From Cepaea nemoralis (taxonomy: Eukaryota; Mollusca; Gastropoda; Stylommatophora; Helicidae), in NCBI GenBank assembly GCA_014155875.1, contig JACEFZ010022429.1:248001-312000 (forward strand): 64,000 bases of DNA, in the 5' to 3' direction. The stretch's first letter is position 1. Each line of letters begins with the position of its first letter. The notes beneath the pieces were generated by a model. It did no database searches. It saw only the letters and a program-made list of their open reading frames with translations, and was not told where the DNA came from. The translations under genes and the position numbers were made by a program. Positions 10,550-20,779 of the stretch are shown here, in pieces.

Positions 10550-13500
10550 TCATTCCACTTCTTCAGGAGCTGGGTGTCTTGACAAGAAATCCGCTCCAAC
10601 ATTTTCCTTCCCAGGAATGTACTCCACTGTGAAATTATAGGGTTGAAGTAACAACGACCACCGCATCAAACGTGCGTTGAGCTTCTGAGAAGTAGCCAGG
10701 AACATCAGGGGCTGATGATCCGACTGGACCCGAAACTTAACTCCATACAAATAGGGCTGAAATTTTTGCACTGCCCAGACGAGGGACAAGCACTCTCTCT
10801 CGACGGTTGAATAATTCCTCTCCGCCTGTAGAAGTTTCTTACTTGCGTATGCCACAGGTTTCAAAACCGAAGCATCGTCTTTTCCTTCCTGTAACAAAGC
10901 GGCTCCAATTCCAATCGCACTCGCATCCGTTCTCAACACAAATTGTTTGGAAAGGTCAGGGAGCTGTAATACAGGTTTGCTGACCAAGGCCTCCTTTAAC
11001 TGACTATAGGCATTCTCACATTCTGGTGTCCAAATGATTTGGTCCGGGAATCCCTTTTTCAAGGTTTCCGTCAACGGAGCTCCCAGTTCCGTGAAATGTG
11101 GGATAAATTTGTGGTAGAACCCACACAACGAGAGAAAAGATCGCACATCCTTCTTCGTTTTTGGCCTTGGTGCATTTCTGATTTTCTCCAGGTTCTTCTC
11201 TTCTGGGACAATGTGTCCTGGAGTGATGGTGTGACCTAGAAATTCCAGAGTCTGGTAACCAATCATGCACTTGGTTGGACGAGCGGTAAGCCCTGCTTCC
11301 TTGAGCCTATTAAACACTCTCTCCAAGGATTGTAAGTGGTCATCCAAGCTGTCACTGGAAATCAGAATATCATCCATGAAAGAGATGATGGACGAATCCT
11401 GTAACGGATCTAGTAAAGTCCTCATCATGCGTGTAAACACACTAGGTGCATTGCTGAGTCCAAAGGGCATGACCTTGAATTCGTAGTGTCCACTGGGTGT
11501 ACTGAAAGCTAACAGTGGTCGAATCTCCGGTTTGACTGGTATCTGATAGTACCCCCGACTCAGATCCACCTTTGAAAAGTACCGAGCCTTATGGAGCCTA
11601 GCGAATAACTGAGTTGGATTCGGCAAAGGTTCCACCTGAAACTGTGTATGACTGTTCAGAAGTCGGTAATCTATACACAACCTGTGTTCTCCACTTGGTT
11701 TGCGTAACAAAACTACCCCCGCATTGTATGGGGATGTGGATGGTGCAATCACGTCATCCTCCAGCAGTTTTTGTATTTCCTCCTCCAGGGCCTTTTCTTT
11801 AGAGAATGGCACTGGGTAAACCTTTTGGTGAACAGGCTCCTGTGTGGTCAAAGTCATCTCGAACTCAACCAACCTCGTTCGTCCTGGTTTATCAGTCAGT
11901 ATCTCCTTATGAGACTTGAGAACCTGGGTTATCCTTTCCCTCTCCTGGGAGGTCAGATCAGGGTTCACTTGCACATCCCTATAGGTTTCCTGGTGTTCCA
12001 AGGGATATTCCCTGCCCTCGCTGGTTCCCACTTCTGTCTCCACTGCAACTGCCATTGCCATGAGGTGAGCTGCCTTGTCTCCGGGTCTCTCTTCGTATTT
12101 CCGCAAGAGATTGATATGGAAAATCTTCGACTTTCCCCGGATCCGGATCTGATAGTTGGTTCTGGATATTACCCTTTCCACGGGAAATGGTCCTTGCCAA
12201 CCTATCTCCAGTTTGTTGTTTCCCGTTGGGAGTAGCAACAAGACTTTGTCTCCCACCTCTAGAGATCTTTCTTTAGACCTACGGTTGTAGTAAGCCGCAT
12301 GTCTTTTCCTGGCCTTTTTCAAGTTTTGATTTGCCAGAGTCCATCCCTTGTGGAGTTTTTCTTTCAGTTCCTCCACGTATTTGTAGGATGAGATCACTTC
12401 TTCTGACGTCCCCTCTTCAGTCCAACTCCTCAACATGGCTTCCAACGGTCCTTTGATTGGACGACCAAACAGCAACGTAGCGGGTGGTAGTCCTGTTGAG
12501 CCATGAGGAACTTCCCGATAGGCAAAGAGTGCTGCTGGGATATATTCATCCCACCTATCAGGTTTTTCCTGCGCTAGTTTCCTGAGCATTGTCATCAACG
12601 TGCCGTTGAAACGCTCCACTTGTCCATTGGCTTGAGGGTGGTAAGGGCTGGTATGTATGTGATTAGAGTGAAACACCCTAAATACCTCCTCCATGAGTTT
12701 TCCACAAAACTGAGATCCATTGTCCGTCAGAATTTGATCCGGAAAGCCTAATCTGGTAAAGGCCTCCATCAGTGCGTCCGCCACTCTTTTCGAGTCAATC
12801 GTGGTCAACGGTATAGCCTCACCCCACATTGTACAGCAATCCACCATTGTGAGTATATACATGTTCCTCTTCCTAGTCCTGGGAAGTGGACCCACGATAT
12901 CGATGGCTACCCTCTCGAAAGGAGAGTTCATGATGGGCATCTCACCCAACACCACCGGTGCTGTCCAGTGTTTTGGTGCCACCCTCTGGCACTCAGGGCA
13001 TGACTTCACATACCGACGCACATCATCTGTCATTCCCGGCCAATAGTAGTGGCAGGAAATCCGCTGCATGGTGGCGGCAATACCCATGTGTCCACTAAAG
13101 GAGATGGTATGCCCCATATGAAGAATCTGGGACCGGTGAGCTTTCGGGACGACCAACTGACCGTATAGGTTGTCTCCCCTTCCTGCTCTCCTGTAGAGTA
13201 TCCTATTCTTCATGTAGTACTGCCCCCGTCCTGGTGGATCAGCACTTTTCTGCAGCTTTTTGTAGCAAGGACGTAAAGTATCATCCTCACTCTGGGCAGT
13301 TCGTAGCTCCCCCGGCATTGGGTTAGTCACAATTGCATCTGCCTCTTCCGTTTTCGTCTGAGAGCGAGTCTGCATTGCTCCCATATGAATTGGCTCCCTG
13401 GGCATTCCCAGAAAGACATACCGGCAACCTAGGATGACTGGAAAAATGGGATCGGTCAATACAGCGGCCTTGATGGTGCCGGTGACGTACCTTGAGCGAA

Positions 13501-15187
13501 TCTCCACATTAGCAATGGGCAACTTCATGGTTACAGCACTCTTCTGTGCAGACTGTATATCCAAGGTTTCACCTGTGAATTGTTCTGGATGTACCAGATC
13601 CGCAGAAATCACGGCCTCCCCGTCCAGTCCTGTGTCGTATAAACACTCCACTTGACGACCGTTAACCTCTACCAATTCCACTACAGGTGGTTTTTCCTGG
13701 TCTGGAGTCTCTTCCTCGGCCTCGACCTGTTCGGTGGGCTCCACCTTAGGTTTCCCTGAGCACCCGACGAATTGAGTGTCTCCTGACTTTCCCCGGCAGT
13801 CAATAGCATTGTGCGTATTCGACTGGCATTGGTTGCACCATTTCCCTGTCCTAGATTTTCTAGTGCCGGACTTGAGTGAGCTCTCCTGGTGGCGTGCTTC
13901 CTTGTTGACCTTGGCATTTTCCGTGACAACCTCCTTGGAAGTCACTTGACATGCTGCGAAGTGAGGGTTCTTAGCCTTCGATTTGCAGTCCCTCGTATTG
14001 TGAGAGGGTGACTTACAAATTGAACACCACTTCTCCGACCATGGTCGTTTTGGTGTAGAGCTTGGAGTTCTCTTGCTTCCCTCCTTCTTCTTCTCTGAAC
14101 TATCCTCTGATTTTTGCACATAAGGTTCCCACTTTTTGGTTCCTGAGTTTTTGGCTTTCTTCTTGTCATGTTTCTCATGACTTTTGGTGTTGGTGGAAAG
14201 GTTCTCCCCTGCCTCCCCATGTACCTCGACGAACCGTTCTGCTAATTTAGTCACGAGGTCAATACGTTCTGCCCCTTGTTCTCCCAGGAACGTCCTGAGA
14301 GGTTTAGACATTTGCTTCTTCAGCTGGTCGACCACCATGAGCTCTTCCAGACTCTCATAGTCATGTGCGAACCCAGCCAAATCCATCCACTTATGGAGAT
14401 AAGATTTTAGACGCAAACTGTAGGCGGCAAACAACTCCCCCGGTTCTCGTTTCGCTGCTCGAAATTTTTTCCGGTAGGTATGTGACGTAACCTCGAATCG
14501 TTTCAGCAGAGCCGTCTTTAACTCGTCATAATTGTTCTCATGTCCTGGTGGCAGGCGAGAATAAACCTCGTAACCGGTCCCGCGTAAACCCTGGGATAGC
14601 TTAAGATTCCATTTGTTACGCTCCAGGCCCATAGCAACAGACATGGCCTCGAAGCGTTGAAGGTACTGGTCAATCTTCTCTTTGTCCTCCTCGTAGACCG
14701 CCAAAGGAAACTTCATAGCATGGTACCCATGTCCACCTACTGGTGTTGAGCCTGGGATGGAGGAACCTCCAACTGCTCCCTCAGTTTCTCCATTAGATTG
14801 ACTCTTCAACTCGAGTTCCCTCATCCGGTACTCGTGCTCCCTTTTCTGTGCTTCCTGTTCAGCTTCTAATTTCCTAGCTGCTTGCTCAGCTTCAAATTTC
14901 CTAGCTGCTTGCTCAGCTTCAAATTTCTTAGCTGCTTGCTCAGCTTCCAATTTCTTAGCTGCTTGCTCAGCTTCCAATTTCTTAGCTGCTTGCTCAGCTT
15001 CCACTTTCTTAGCTGCTTGTTCCAACTCCATCCTTCTCAATTCCAGCTCGGCCTTTCGATCTTCCCGTTCTGCTTGACGATACTCTCTCTCCACTTCCTG
15101 TATGTAATCCGTTAGAGCAGAACCCGCCAGTCCCATTTCTTCCCCCTTTGCCTTTAATTCTAACGTGCTTAGTTTAGGGGTGGCCAT
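10550..15187 (-). CDS. gag-pol: Gag-Pol polyprotein, intact, order Gag-PR-IN-RT-RH
   Basis: One 1545-aa ORF with no gag/pol frameshift. The start chosen is the ATG at 15187 (MATPKLST); the upstream in-frame ATG at 15256 adds 23 residues shared with copy 1. Domains: coiled coil with six EAEQAAKK(L/F)-type repeats (about 30-125); gag core (about 155-320); two CCHC knuckles (C388-C401, C451-C464); aspartic protease with D518-T-G; integrase zinc finger (H693, H700, C730, C733) and a DD35E core with D763, D822 and E858; a GPF module near 999; RT with motif A D1208 and FMDD 1270-1273; RNase H with D1421, E1465, D1490 and D1533. Placing integrase before RT is the Gmr1 arrangement. All catalytic residues checked are present, so the copy may be functional. 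There is no chromodomain and no env. Confidence 0.95.
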   Translation of the reverse strand: MATPKLSTLELKAKGEEMGLAGSALTDYIQEVEREYRQAEREDRKAELELRRMELEQAAKKVEAEQAAKKLEAEQAAKKLEAEQAAKKFEAEQAARKFEAEQAARKLEAEQEAQKREHEYRMRELELKSQSNGETEGAVGGSSIPGSTPVGGHGYHAMKFPLAVYEEDKEKIDQYLQRFEAMSVAMGLERNKWNLKLSQGLRGTGYEVYSRLPPGHENNYDELKTALLKRFEVTSHTYRKKFRAAKREPGELFAAYSLRLKSYLHKWMDLAGFAHDYESLEELMVVDQLKKQMSKPLRTFLGEQGAERIDLVTKLAERFVEVHGEAGENLSTNTKSHEKHDKKKAKNSGTKKWEPYVQKSEDSSEKKKEGSKRTPSSTPKRPWSEKWCSICKSPSHNTRDCKSKAKNPHFAACQVTSKEVVTENAKVNKEARHQESSLKSGTRKSRTGKWCNQCQSNTHNAIDCRGKSGDTQFVGCSGKPKVEPTEQVEAEEETPDQEKPPVVELVEVNGRQVECLYDTGLDGEAVISADLVHPEQFTGETLDIQSAQKSAVTMKLPIANVEIRSRYVTGTIKAAVLTDPIFPVILGCRYVFLGMPREPIHMGAMQTRSQTKTEEADAIVTNPMPGELRTAQSEDDTLRPCYKKLQKSADPPGRGQYYMKNRILYRRAGRGDNLYGQLVVPKAHRSQILHMGHTISFSGHMGIAATMQRISCHYYWPGMTDDVRRYVKSCPECQRVAPKHWTAPVVLGEMPIMNSPFERVAIDIVGPLPRTRKRNMYILTMVDCCTMWGEAIPLTTIDSKRVADALMEAFTRLGFPDQILTDNGSQFCGKLMEEVFRVFHSNHIHTSPYHPQANGQVERFNGTLMTMLRKLAQEKPDRWDEYIPAALFAYREVPHGSTGLPPATLLFGRPIKGPLEAMLRSWTEEGTSEEVISSYKYVEELKEKLHKGWTLANQNLKKARKRHAAYYNRRSKERSLEVGDKVLLLLPTGNNKLEIGWQGPFPVERVISRTNYQIRIRGKSKIFHINLLRKYEERPGDKAAHLMAMAVAVETEVGTSEGREYPLEHQETYRDVQVNPDLTSQERERITQVLKSHKEILTDKPGRTRLVEFEMTLTTQEPVHQKVYPVPFSKEKALEEEIQKLLEDDVIAPSTSPYNAGVVLLRKPSGEHRLCIDYRLLNSHTQFQVEPLPNPTQLFARLHKARYFSKVDLSRGYYQIPVKPEIRPLLAFSTPSGHYEFKVMPFGLSNAPSVFTRMMRTLLDPLQDSSIISFMDDILISSDSLDDHLQSLERVFNRLKEAGLTARPTKCMIGYQTLEFLGHTITPGHIVPEEKNLEKIRNAPRPKTKKDVRSFLSLCGFYHKFIPHFTELGAPLTETLKKGFPDQIIWTPECENAYSQLKEALVSKPVLQLPDLSKQFVLRTDASAIGIGAALLQEGKDDASVLKPVAYASKKLLQAERNYSTVERECLSLVWAVQKFQPYLYGVKFRVQSDHQPLMFLATSQKLNARLMRWSLLLQPYNFTVEYIPGKENVGADFLSRHPAPEEVE

Positions 15188-15441
15188 TATACAGAGAGGT
15201 AAGCTAGCAGGTCTAGTACAATATAACTGCAAATTACTATACAGATATATGAACAAGTACTATAAATCTAGATATTACCACACACAGCACATTCACTCAG
15301 TGACAAGAGTAGAATCAGGACCACAGACCTATGCAGACGTGTGAAGTGTGAACAGGTCAGATATTTGTCCTAACCCCTATCCACATTCACTCTAGCTGGA
15401 TTCTCCAAAATGATATCTCCCTCTTATAACTAAGGATCCCG

Positions 15442-15651
15442 TGTCAAAAGACCCCGTTGTCAGAAGATCCCACTGTCAAAGGTTCCTGCTTGCAGGAGAT
15501 CTCGCTGTCCAAGGATTCCGTTTACGGGAGATCCCGCTGTCCAAAGATCCCGTTTACGAGAGATCCCGCTGTCCAAAGATTCCGTTTACGAGAGATCCCG
15601 CTGTCCAAAGATTCCGTTTACGAGAGATCCCGCTGTCCAAAGATCACGTTT
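15442..15651 (-). repeat. 32-bp tandem repeats in leader of copy 2
   Basis: Same array as at 8200-8409, with CGTTTACGAG recurring every 32 bp or so and the last unit merging into the primer binding site. Small differences from copy 1 (for example ATCACG in place of ATTCCG in the last unit) show that the units mutate independently. Confidence 0.72.
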
Positions 15652-15662
15652 ACGAGCCCCCA
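15652..15662 (-). promoter_or_regulatory. Primer binding site, tRNA-Pro type (copy 2)
   Basis: Minus-strand TGGGGGCTCGT, 4 nt from the end of the 5' LTR, identical to the copy 1 site. It matches the 11 terminal bases expected for pairing with the 3' end of tRNA-Pro; beyond that the match weakens. Confidence 0.82.
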
Positions 15663-15900
15663 ATAATGTCGTGTCCTCCTTTAAAGTGTCGTCCCTGGAG
15701 TGAAGAGATTCAACACTCACATTATAATATTTTTTTTCCTCTCAATATTCTGGAGAATCCACCAGCTTCCGTCCAACACACTCCCTCAGCCCGTGGACAC
15801 CTTTTCCTGTCACTCTCTCACTGTCGTACTATGCCCCCTCTCATACTTCCCAACGCAACATACTCAACAACTCTTGCTTCTAAAAATTAATAAAGATTAA

Positions 15901-15906
15901 TTTATT
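15901..15906 (-). terminator. Candidate polyadenylation signal in LTR
   Basis: Minus-strand AATAAA about 235 bp before the 3' edge of the LTR, conserved at 8659-8664. It fits the usual place of the poly(A) signal near the R region. Motif only. Confidence 0.4.
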
Positions 15907-17133
15907 AAAAGAAACGTGTAACGTATATGAGACGTGTATGTGAAGAAAATGTGTGACGTGTTCTATAAAGTGTGTAGAATCGGACTCTCAGACAACAACC
16001 CAGTCAGCTGATCCCAGCAAGGATAGACCACAGCACGTTACGTCAGAACATGTACATCTCACCCAGTGCCGAAACCATCCTTGCTGGATACTGATGTGCC
16101 TATGTAGACCTCTGGTAATCCCATTTCATGATCATCAGAAATAGACACCGGTGGTATTAACAGTTAATCATGGACCGGTTGCACCCTACACAATGTCCGT
16201 TCCTATCGTTCCTAAAAAAATTCACAAGTCCTTTGTAGTGTGTACACAGTTATTAATGTTAATTGTTAATGGACTTGATCCTCACTCGTGTCTATCTAGC
16301 CTCAAGTATCATGTCTTGTGTTCTATTACACGAGATTATATCACACTAGGTAACTATTCTCATTAATGTTCTCAGTTAGTTACTACTGTCTGATGCTGTG
16401 TGGTGCATCAGTAATCATCACCCCTCTTTGGTGAATCATCTTCCTTCTAGCTTTAGTTACGTTCTGTACGCAACTTTATTTACTGTTCCACTGGTGTTCT
16501 TCCGAATGGGATTTTAACCTTTCCTAAAAACTTGTTGAGTTTCCTCGGATCTGGTAGGGAACCTAGGATAGAAACAACACATCTGGTGATAGTACTAGTC
16601 ACTGATCCTATCGGCTGAGTGTAAGCCTATTGCCTTGCTTAATGATCTTTAGCTAACTAAACTTAGTCATAGAGCAGATTAGCTACCCACCTAGAGCCGA
16701 ATCAGGCTATGACAAAGAAAGACCCATACAGAGTGCAAAACCCCAGCGGGCAATTTCCCCGTCTCCCAATTATCCATCATTACTCTATTCTTAACTAGCA
16801 TAGCTTATCACCACTACACTACTCTATTCTTAACTAGCAGAGCTAATATCACTATTCTACTCTAACTAGTTTCCACTAACAGTGCTAATCATCACACTAT
16901 AGTTTTAACAAGGCTACAGTCTATATTAATTAGAACTAATATAAGAATAGGTTATACCTTAAATGGCACTACTGCAGTCCTATCAATCATATCTACATCT
17001 GCCATGATAGGCACGTGTAAAATTAAGTCACTAATAAACACACGGTAGATATTATTTCCACTAAGCACTGCAGTGCCATTGCACTCCGACTAGAGCCACA
17101 TTTCCAAGTCCCCCTAGTTGGCCCCAACTCGGG

Positions 17134-17139
17134 TTTATA
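17134..17139 (-). promoter_or_regulatory. Candidate TATA box of the 5' LTR
   Basis: Minus-strand TATAAA about 590 bp inside the LTR, conserved at 9891-9896 in the other LTR. The assignment rests on the motif and position only. Confidence 0.35.
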
Positions 17140-17824
17140 TGGCAAACTACCAAAGTTGGCCACGTGACGTTATCCTTTATGCCCCCACACAGGTGGCACA
17201 TTGGCAGATCATCCCCTGTCAGGGATCCATCCCCCCTCTGGCTCCCTCAATGTTAGATTTGTCATCACTGGTTTAGACATCCAAAACAATCTAGAGAGTT
17301 ACTGTAGAGTTCCAACAAAGAGTTTCGATACCAAGCTGCCAATCATGGTTTTCCAAACAAGCTTACATTGTGCACGTGACGTTGTTCATGTCCGGCAGGT
17401 GTTCCACTGTTTTCAATAACAAGCCCTTAACTTTCTGTCATGTGGTGACAGTAAAAACCTCCATTCCGTCTGATGTCCGGAACTATAGATGACAGCCGGA
17501 ACTATTCCATATCCTGAGCGGGCAAGGCTATGTGATTTCAACTGTTTATGAACTGCCAACGCGGTGTATCCATTCCTTCTCACTCACCACCAAATGTGTA
17601 TATGGGCTGCCCCGATGTAACCCGTGCAGCTGTGTTTACTCTGTTAGTACGACTGTTGTGGCCTAGAAAATATACGCCAAGCAAACGTCGGTATTATTAT
17701 CTGGTTAACTCATAGCGATCTCGTGACATACATATAAGAATACAATGAAGAAAAAATTATCAATGACCCCGTTTCTATATCACTGTGACAAATTGAAGGT
17801 AACGCCCATTAATTCTTGATAAAC

Positions 17825-18125
17825 AAGATTTTTTTCTTCCCACTTGCTTGCTTTAACTCTAGCATGGTCCATACAAATTTCACTACTAGTGAGTGCACTG
17901 GACTGATTTTTGCAGGTGGATTAGCTTTCCCTATTACCAGTGTCTCTAGCCACCAGACAAACCCACTCCGACTTCTGAGGTACTTGTAATTTACGTCCCC
18001 AAGTCAAATTCAGGAAGTCAACATTTTAGTCCAACTGTCCAGTGTAGAGGTTGAATATGCTCACTCGGCATCAGCACTGGAAGTTTAAGAGCAAGCAATC
18101 TTATCTATTTGGTCATGATGACCCG
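17825..18125 (-). mobile_element. Divergent tRNA-derived SINE copy
   Basis: Minus-strand copy of the SINE at 20974-21171. It shares the head (CATGACCAAATAGATAAG...) and the tail block around GGACCATGCTAGAGTTAAAGCAAG, with about 90 bp of extra unrelated sequence in the middle. Divergence is high and I see no clear target duplication. Confidence 0.55.
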
Positions 18126-18139
18126 CAACCAGAACTTGA

Positions 18140-19450
18140 TGTGTTCAGTTGACGTTTTGAATAATAAATCTTTGTAAACAATTCAATAAAGATACTACAT
18201 GTTTCTATTAACAAACTTTTGGAAACAATTCAATGAAAACACTACATCCTTTACCAGGCAGAACATCCATTTCCGTCCGACCGCTTAAACGGGCAGACCG
18301 CCTCAACACGGACGATGCTATTATGCATTGTAAAAACGCGATCTCTCAGCTTTCCGATACTTCCGACGGCTACTTTCGCTTTTGCCCATAGCTTTACAAC
18401 ATGGCCACCATTTGCAAGCGCCTACTATGAATTTGAACGGATGTCTTTTTTGATAATTTTTGGGGTATTTACGCTAAGTTCTTCAAAATGGATTTCGGGG
18501 ATTCTTCAAGTGATAGCCGAGATTTCGCTAGGTTCAATTTAAGTGACATTGAAGGGCACGAAGTTGACTATTAATTGGAGCTAGCTATCAGTGAAAAGTG
18601 TTACTTTGCATTAGAAGTCTTGAGTCAGACTTTAAAGAAAGTGATTATGATTCTGAAAATATGTTTGTAAATTGCCGTATAGATGACTGAAAATCACAAA
18701 CAATATGCTGTATTTGGTAAATATTTGTGTTCATATATGGATTAACCGGCAACAATCATGTGAGTAACATATTCTGCATGCTTTTCTCCTTCATTGTGTT
18801 GTTTATTTAACTAAAATCGGTTGACTAACACCTTATTTGTGATGTTTTTACTAACGTAAGCAGAAATTTTACCGAACCTGAAAAAATCTTGCCCGTTCAG
18901 GACAAGTGTCTGCCCGGTAAAGGGTTAAAAAACTTTTGGAAATAATTCAATGAAGACACTACATGTTTCTATTAACAAACTTTTGGGAACAATTCAATGA
19001 AGACACAACATGTTTCTATTAACAAACTTTTGGAAACAATTCAATGAAGACAGTGGATGTGTCTATACTCAAAACTTTGGAAACTATTCAATAAAGACAC
19101 TACATGTGTCTATAATCAAAACTTTGAAACAATTCAATGAAGACACTACATGTTTCTATTAACAAACTTTTGGAAACAATTCAATGAAGACACTACATGT
19201 TTCTATTAACAAACTTTTGGAAACAATTCAATGAAGACAGTGGATGTATCTATAATCAAAACTTTGAAACAATTCAATGAAGACAGTGGATGTGTCTATA
19301 ATCAAAACTTTGAAACAATTCAATGAAGACAGTGGATATCTATTATCAAAAATTTAGAAACAATTCAATGAAGACAATGGATGTATCTATTATCAAAACT
19401 TTGGAAACAATTCAATGAAGACCGCAGATGTGTCTATCATTAAAACTTTG
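18140..19450 (+). repeat. 47-bp minisatellite, split by a MITE
   Basis: Units of about 47 bp built on AACAATTCAATGAAGACACT plus ACATGTTTCTATTAACAAAC occupy about 18140-18247 and 18925-19450. Later units drift to GTGGATGTGTCTATAATCAAAA. The array was one block before the element at 18248-18924 inserted at a TTAA inside a unit (TCTATTAACAAAC). Confidence 0.8.
18248..18924 (+). mobile_element. piggyBac-like MITE (deletion derivative)
   Basis: Ends CCTTTACCAGGCAGA and TCTGCCCGGTAAAGGG are inverted copies of each other, and the right end is followed by TTAA (18925-18928). The surrounding minisatellite shows that the target was TTAA; the left TTAA is lost in a small deletion. TTAA targeting and CCC-starting ends fit piggyBac. 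An internal stretch from about 18487 reads MDFGDSSSDSRDF followed by acidic residues, like the N-terminus of piggyBac transposases, and then stops. So it derives from a larger element by internal deletion. The short frame at 18315-18542 is not taken as a gene. Confidence 0.72.
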
Positions 19451-19884
19451 AGGTGTATTGGGTATGTAGTGCATATTTGTATACACCAACTAGTTGATGA
19501 GTTTGGGTTTGTTAATGATTTGAACCATGAAATCATTTAACATAATGTGACAAGAGTAAAAATAGGACAAGAGGGAGTCATCATGTTATATAACCATTAT
19601 TTCTGTTTTCTTGTTATTCAAGGAAAGTCTTTTTTTTTTTGGCACTCAAAATTGCTATAATATCCTACAATTATTGCACATAGTGTTTTGAGTTATCAAA
19701 GGTGTGTTATCTTAACAGCACAGATTGTTTATAACCTCCAACTCATCTGTTCATAACTGCCCACTTTACTTCCCATTTTAAATACTGATGCTTGTTTCCA
19801 GTAAATATTGTTATTATTTTGAGATCTTTCCCATCAATTTTAATATCCTCTAACATTTTTTATTATTTCATATTTGACTTGATC

Positions 19885-20130
19885 ACACATGATGAAATTA
19901 TGTGGGACCAGGTGGAGAAAGTGGTGGAACAGACAGCACCTGTAAGTGGAGAGAATGATATGGCGGTGAATCGGCAAGGGCTCTGGACGAACTTCAAAAC
20001 AGAGAGAGAAGACCTGGAGAACTTTCAATGGCAGTTGGAACCAGTATGACTCTTCACTGGTTGTTGAATGAGGGGACGGAGCACGTATGGGAATGTCCTG
20101 AGTGCAGCGATGGCATTTCTTAGCTCAACT
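19885..20130 (+). mobile_element. LINE family C, 3' end fragment
   Basis: Closely matches the last 250 bp or so of the LINE at 21285-22535, from GGGACCAGGTGGAGAAAG to the (CTCAA)n tail. It is strongly 5'-truncated. The open frame at 19792-20049 begins in unrelated AT-rich flank, so it is not a separate gene. AT-rich DNA at 19451-19884 shows nothing recognisable. Confidence 0.7.
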
Positions 20131-20425
20131 CAACTCACCTGACTTCATCAAATGCTTTCGTGTAATCTATAAAGCACAAGTATAGGTCTTTCTGTTTTAA
20201 TTGATCTATTAGGTAAGGAATAATTTAATTATTTGTGCCTTTCTCTTCCACAAAGCCATACTGTTTTTCATTGCTACCTTTATTTTCCTTCTTATTTTTC
20301 TCATTATAATTCTGAGTAGAATTTTGATGAAATGATTTATGAGCCTAACTGTATGAAATACTTTGCATTCAATTGCTCCTGGTCTCTTGGGAAAAGCAAT
20401 AAATACAGATTTCAGCATATCACTA
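20125..20425 (-). pseudogene. Decayed LINE reverse transcriptase fragment (endonuclease-RT type)
   Basis: On the minus strand an FIAFPKRPGAIEC segment (about 20405-20367) leads to LLRIIMRKIRRKI, then, after frameshifts, a YTKAFDE-like motif A near 20175. This order (FxPIPKK...HRTISL...IRxKI...DYTKAFD) is typical of animal LINE RTs of the RTE/jockey-like kind. Related fragments lie at 34676-34985, 60399-61423 and 63885-64000. Confidence 0.65.
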
Positions 20426-20655
20426 AATATGCATCCAAATTATAATACAACAGTATAGTTAATTATATTCCAAATTCTCCCAGCACTTATAATTCCACTA
20501 CCACATTTTCAACTGGGACTGCCGTTTTTCCTTTCTTCATGTTTAACAGTATCAGTGACTTCTTCATTTAGTAAATATGAACCTTCTAACTTACTTTTTC
20601 TGTTCATTCTGCTTTTTCTTCATCATATAATCTTTTATGTATTCATCTGATCTCT

Positions 20656-20779
20656 GCAGGTCCACATGGCCGAATGGATAAGAATGGTATTCTTAAACAT
20701 CCGATGTGCTGATGTCGAGGTTAGCGGTTCATCCCCTACACCAGACAGCTGGACTAAAATGTTGAGCACCAAAAAAAAA
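20656..20779 (+). mobile_element. tRNA-derived SINE with perfect 11-bp TSD
   Basis: Flanked by ATCTGATCTCT at 20645-20655 and 20780-20790. The head reads TGGCCGAATGGATAAG (A box) and GGTTCATCCC (B box), Ser/Leu tRNA-like with a long spacer between. The body is short and ends in a run of A. Compared with 20974-21171 it lacks the distal part. Confidence 0.82.

Larger units (their letters stand above)
8425..17728 (-). mobile_element. Complete Gmr1-like Ty3/gypsy LTR retrotransposon (copy 2)
   Basis: A 9304-bp element: 5' LTR 15667-17728, tRNA-Pro primer site 15652-15662, leader with 32-bp repeats, one Gag-Pol ORF (10550-15187), polypurine tract about 10486-10500, 3' LTR 8425-10485. The RT is Ty3/gypsy-like, yet integrase precedes RT, the Ty1/copia-like order that defines the Gmr1 group first known from cod. 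No envelope ORF follows pol. No target duplication can be scored because the left LTR abuts the internal region of copy 1; the base run after the right LTR is TACAT. Confidence 0.92.
15667..17728 (-). repeat. LTR, right (5' LTR of copy 2)
   Basis: 2062 bp, near identical to 8425-10485. The outer edge is where the repeat ends, GTGACA at 17723-17728. It should hold the promoter and polyadenylation signals of the element. Reading the minus strand from 17728, TATAAA occurs at 17139-17134 and AATAAA at 15906-15901. The transcription start is therefore guessed to lie near 17.1 kb. At over 2 kb it is long for an LTR. Confidence 0.88.

Noticed and set aside
10485..10550. Envelope gene after pol
   Set aside because: Only about 60 bp separate the pol stop from the LTR, so there is no room for an env ORF.
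15442..15666. CRISPR-like array (32-bp repeats)
   Set aside because: Units are contiguous without unique spacers and sit in an LTR-element leader of a eukaryotic genome.
18140..19450. CRISPR-like array (47-bp repeats)
   Set aside because: Simple head-to-tail minisatellite without spacers or cas genes.
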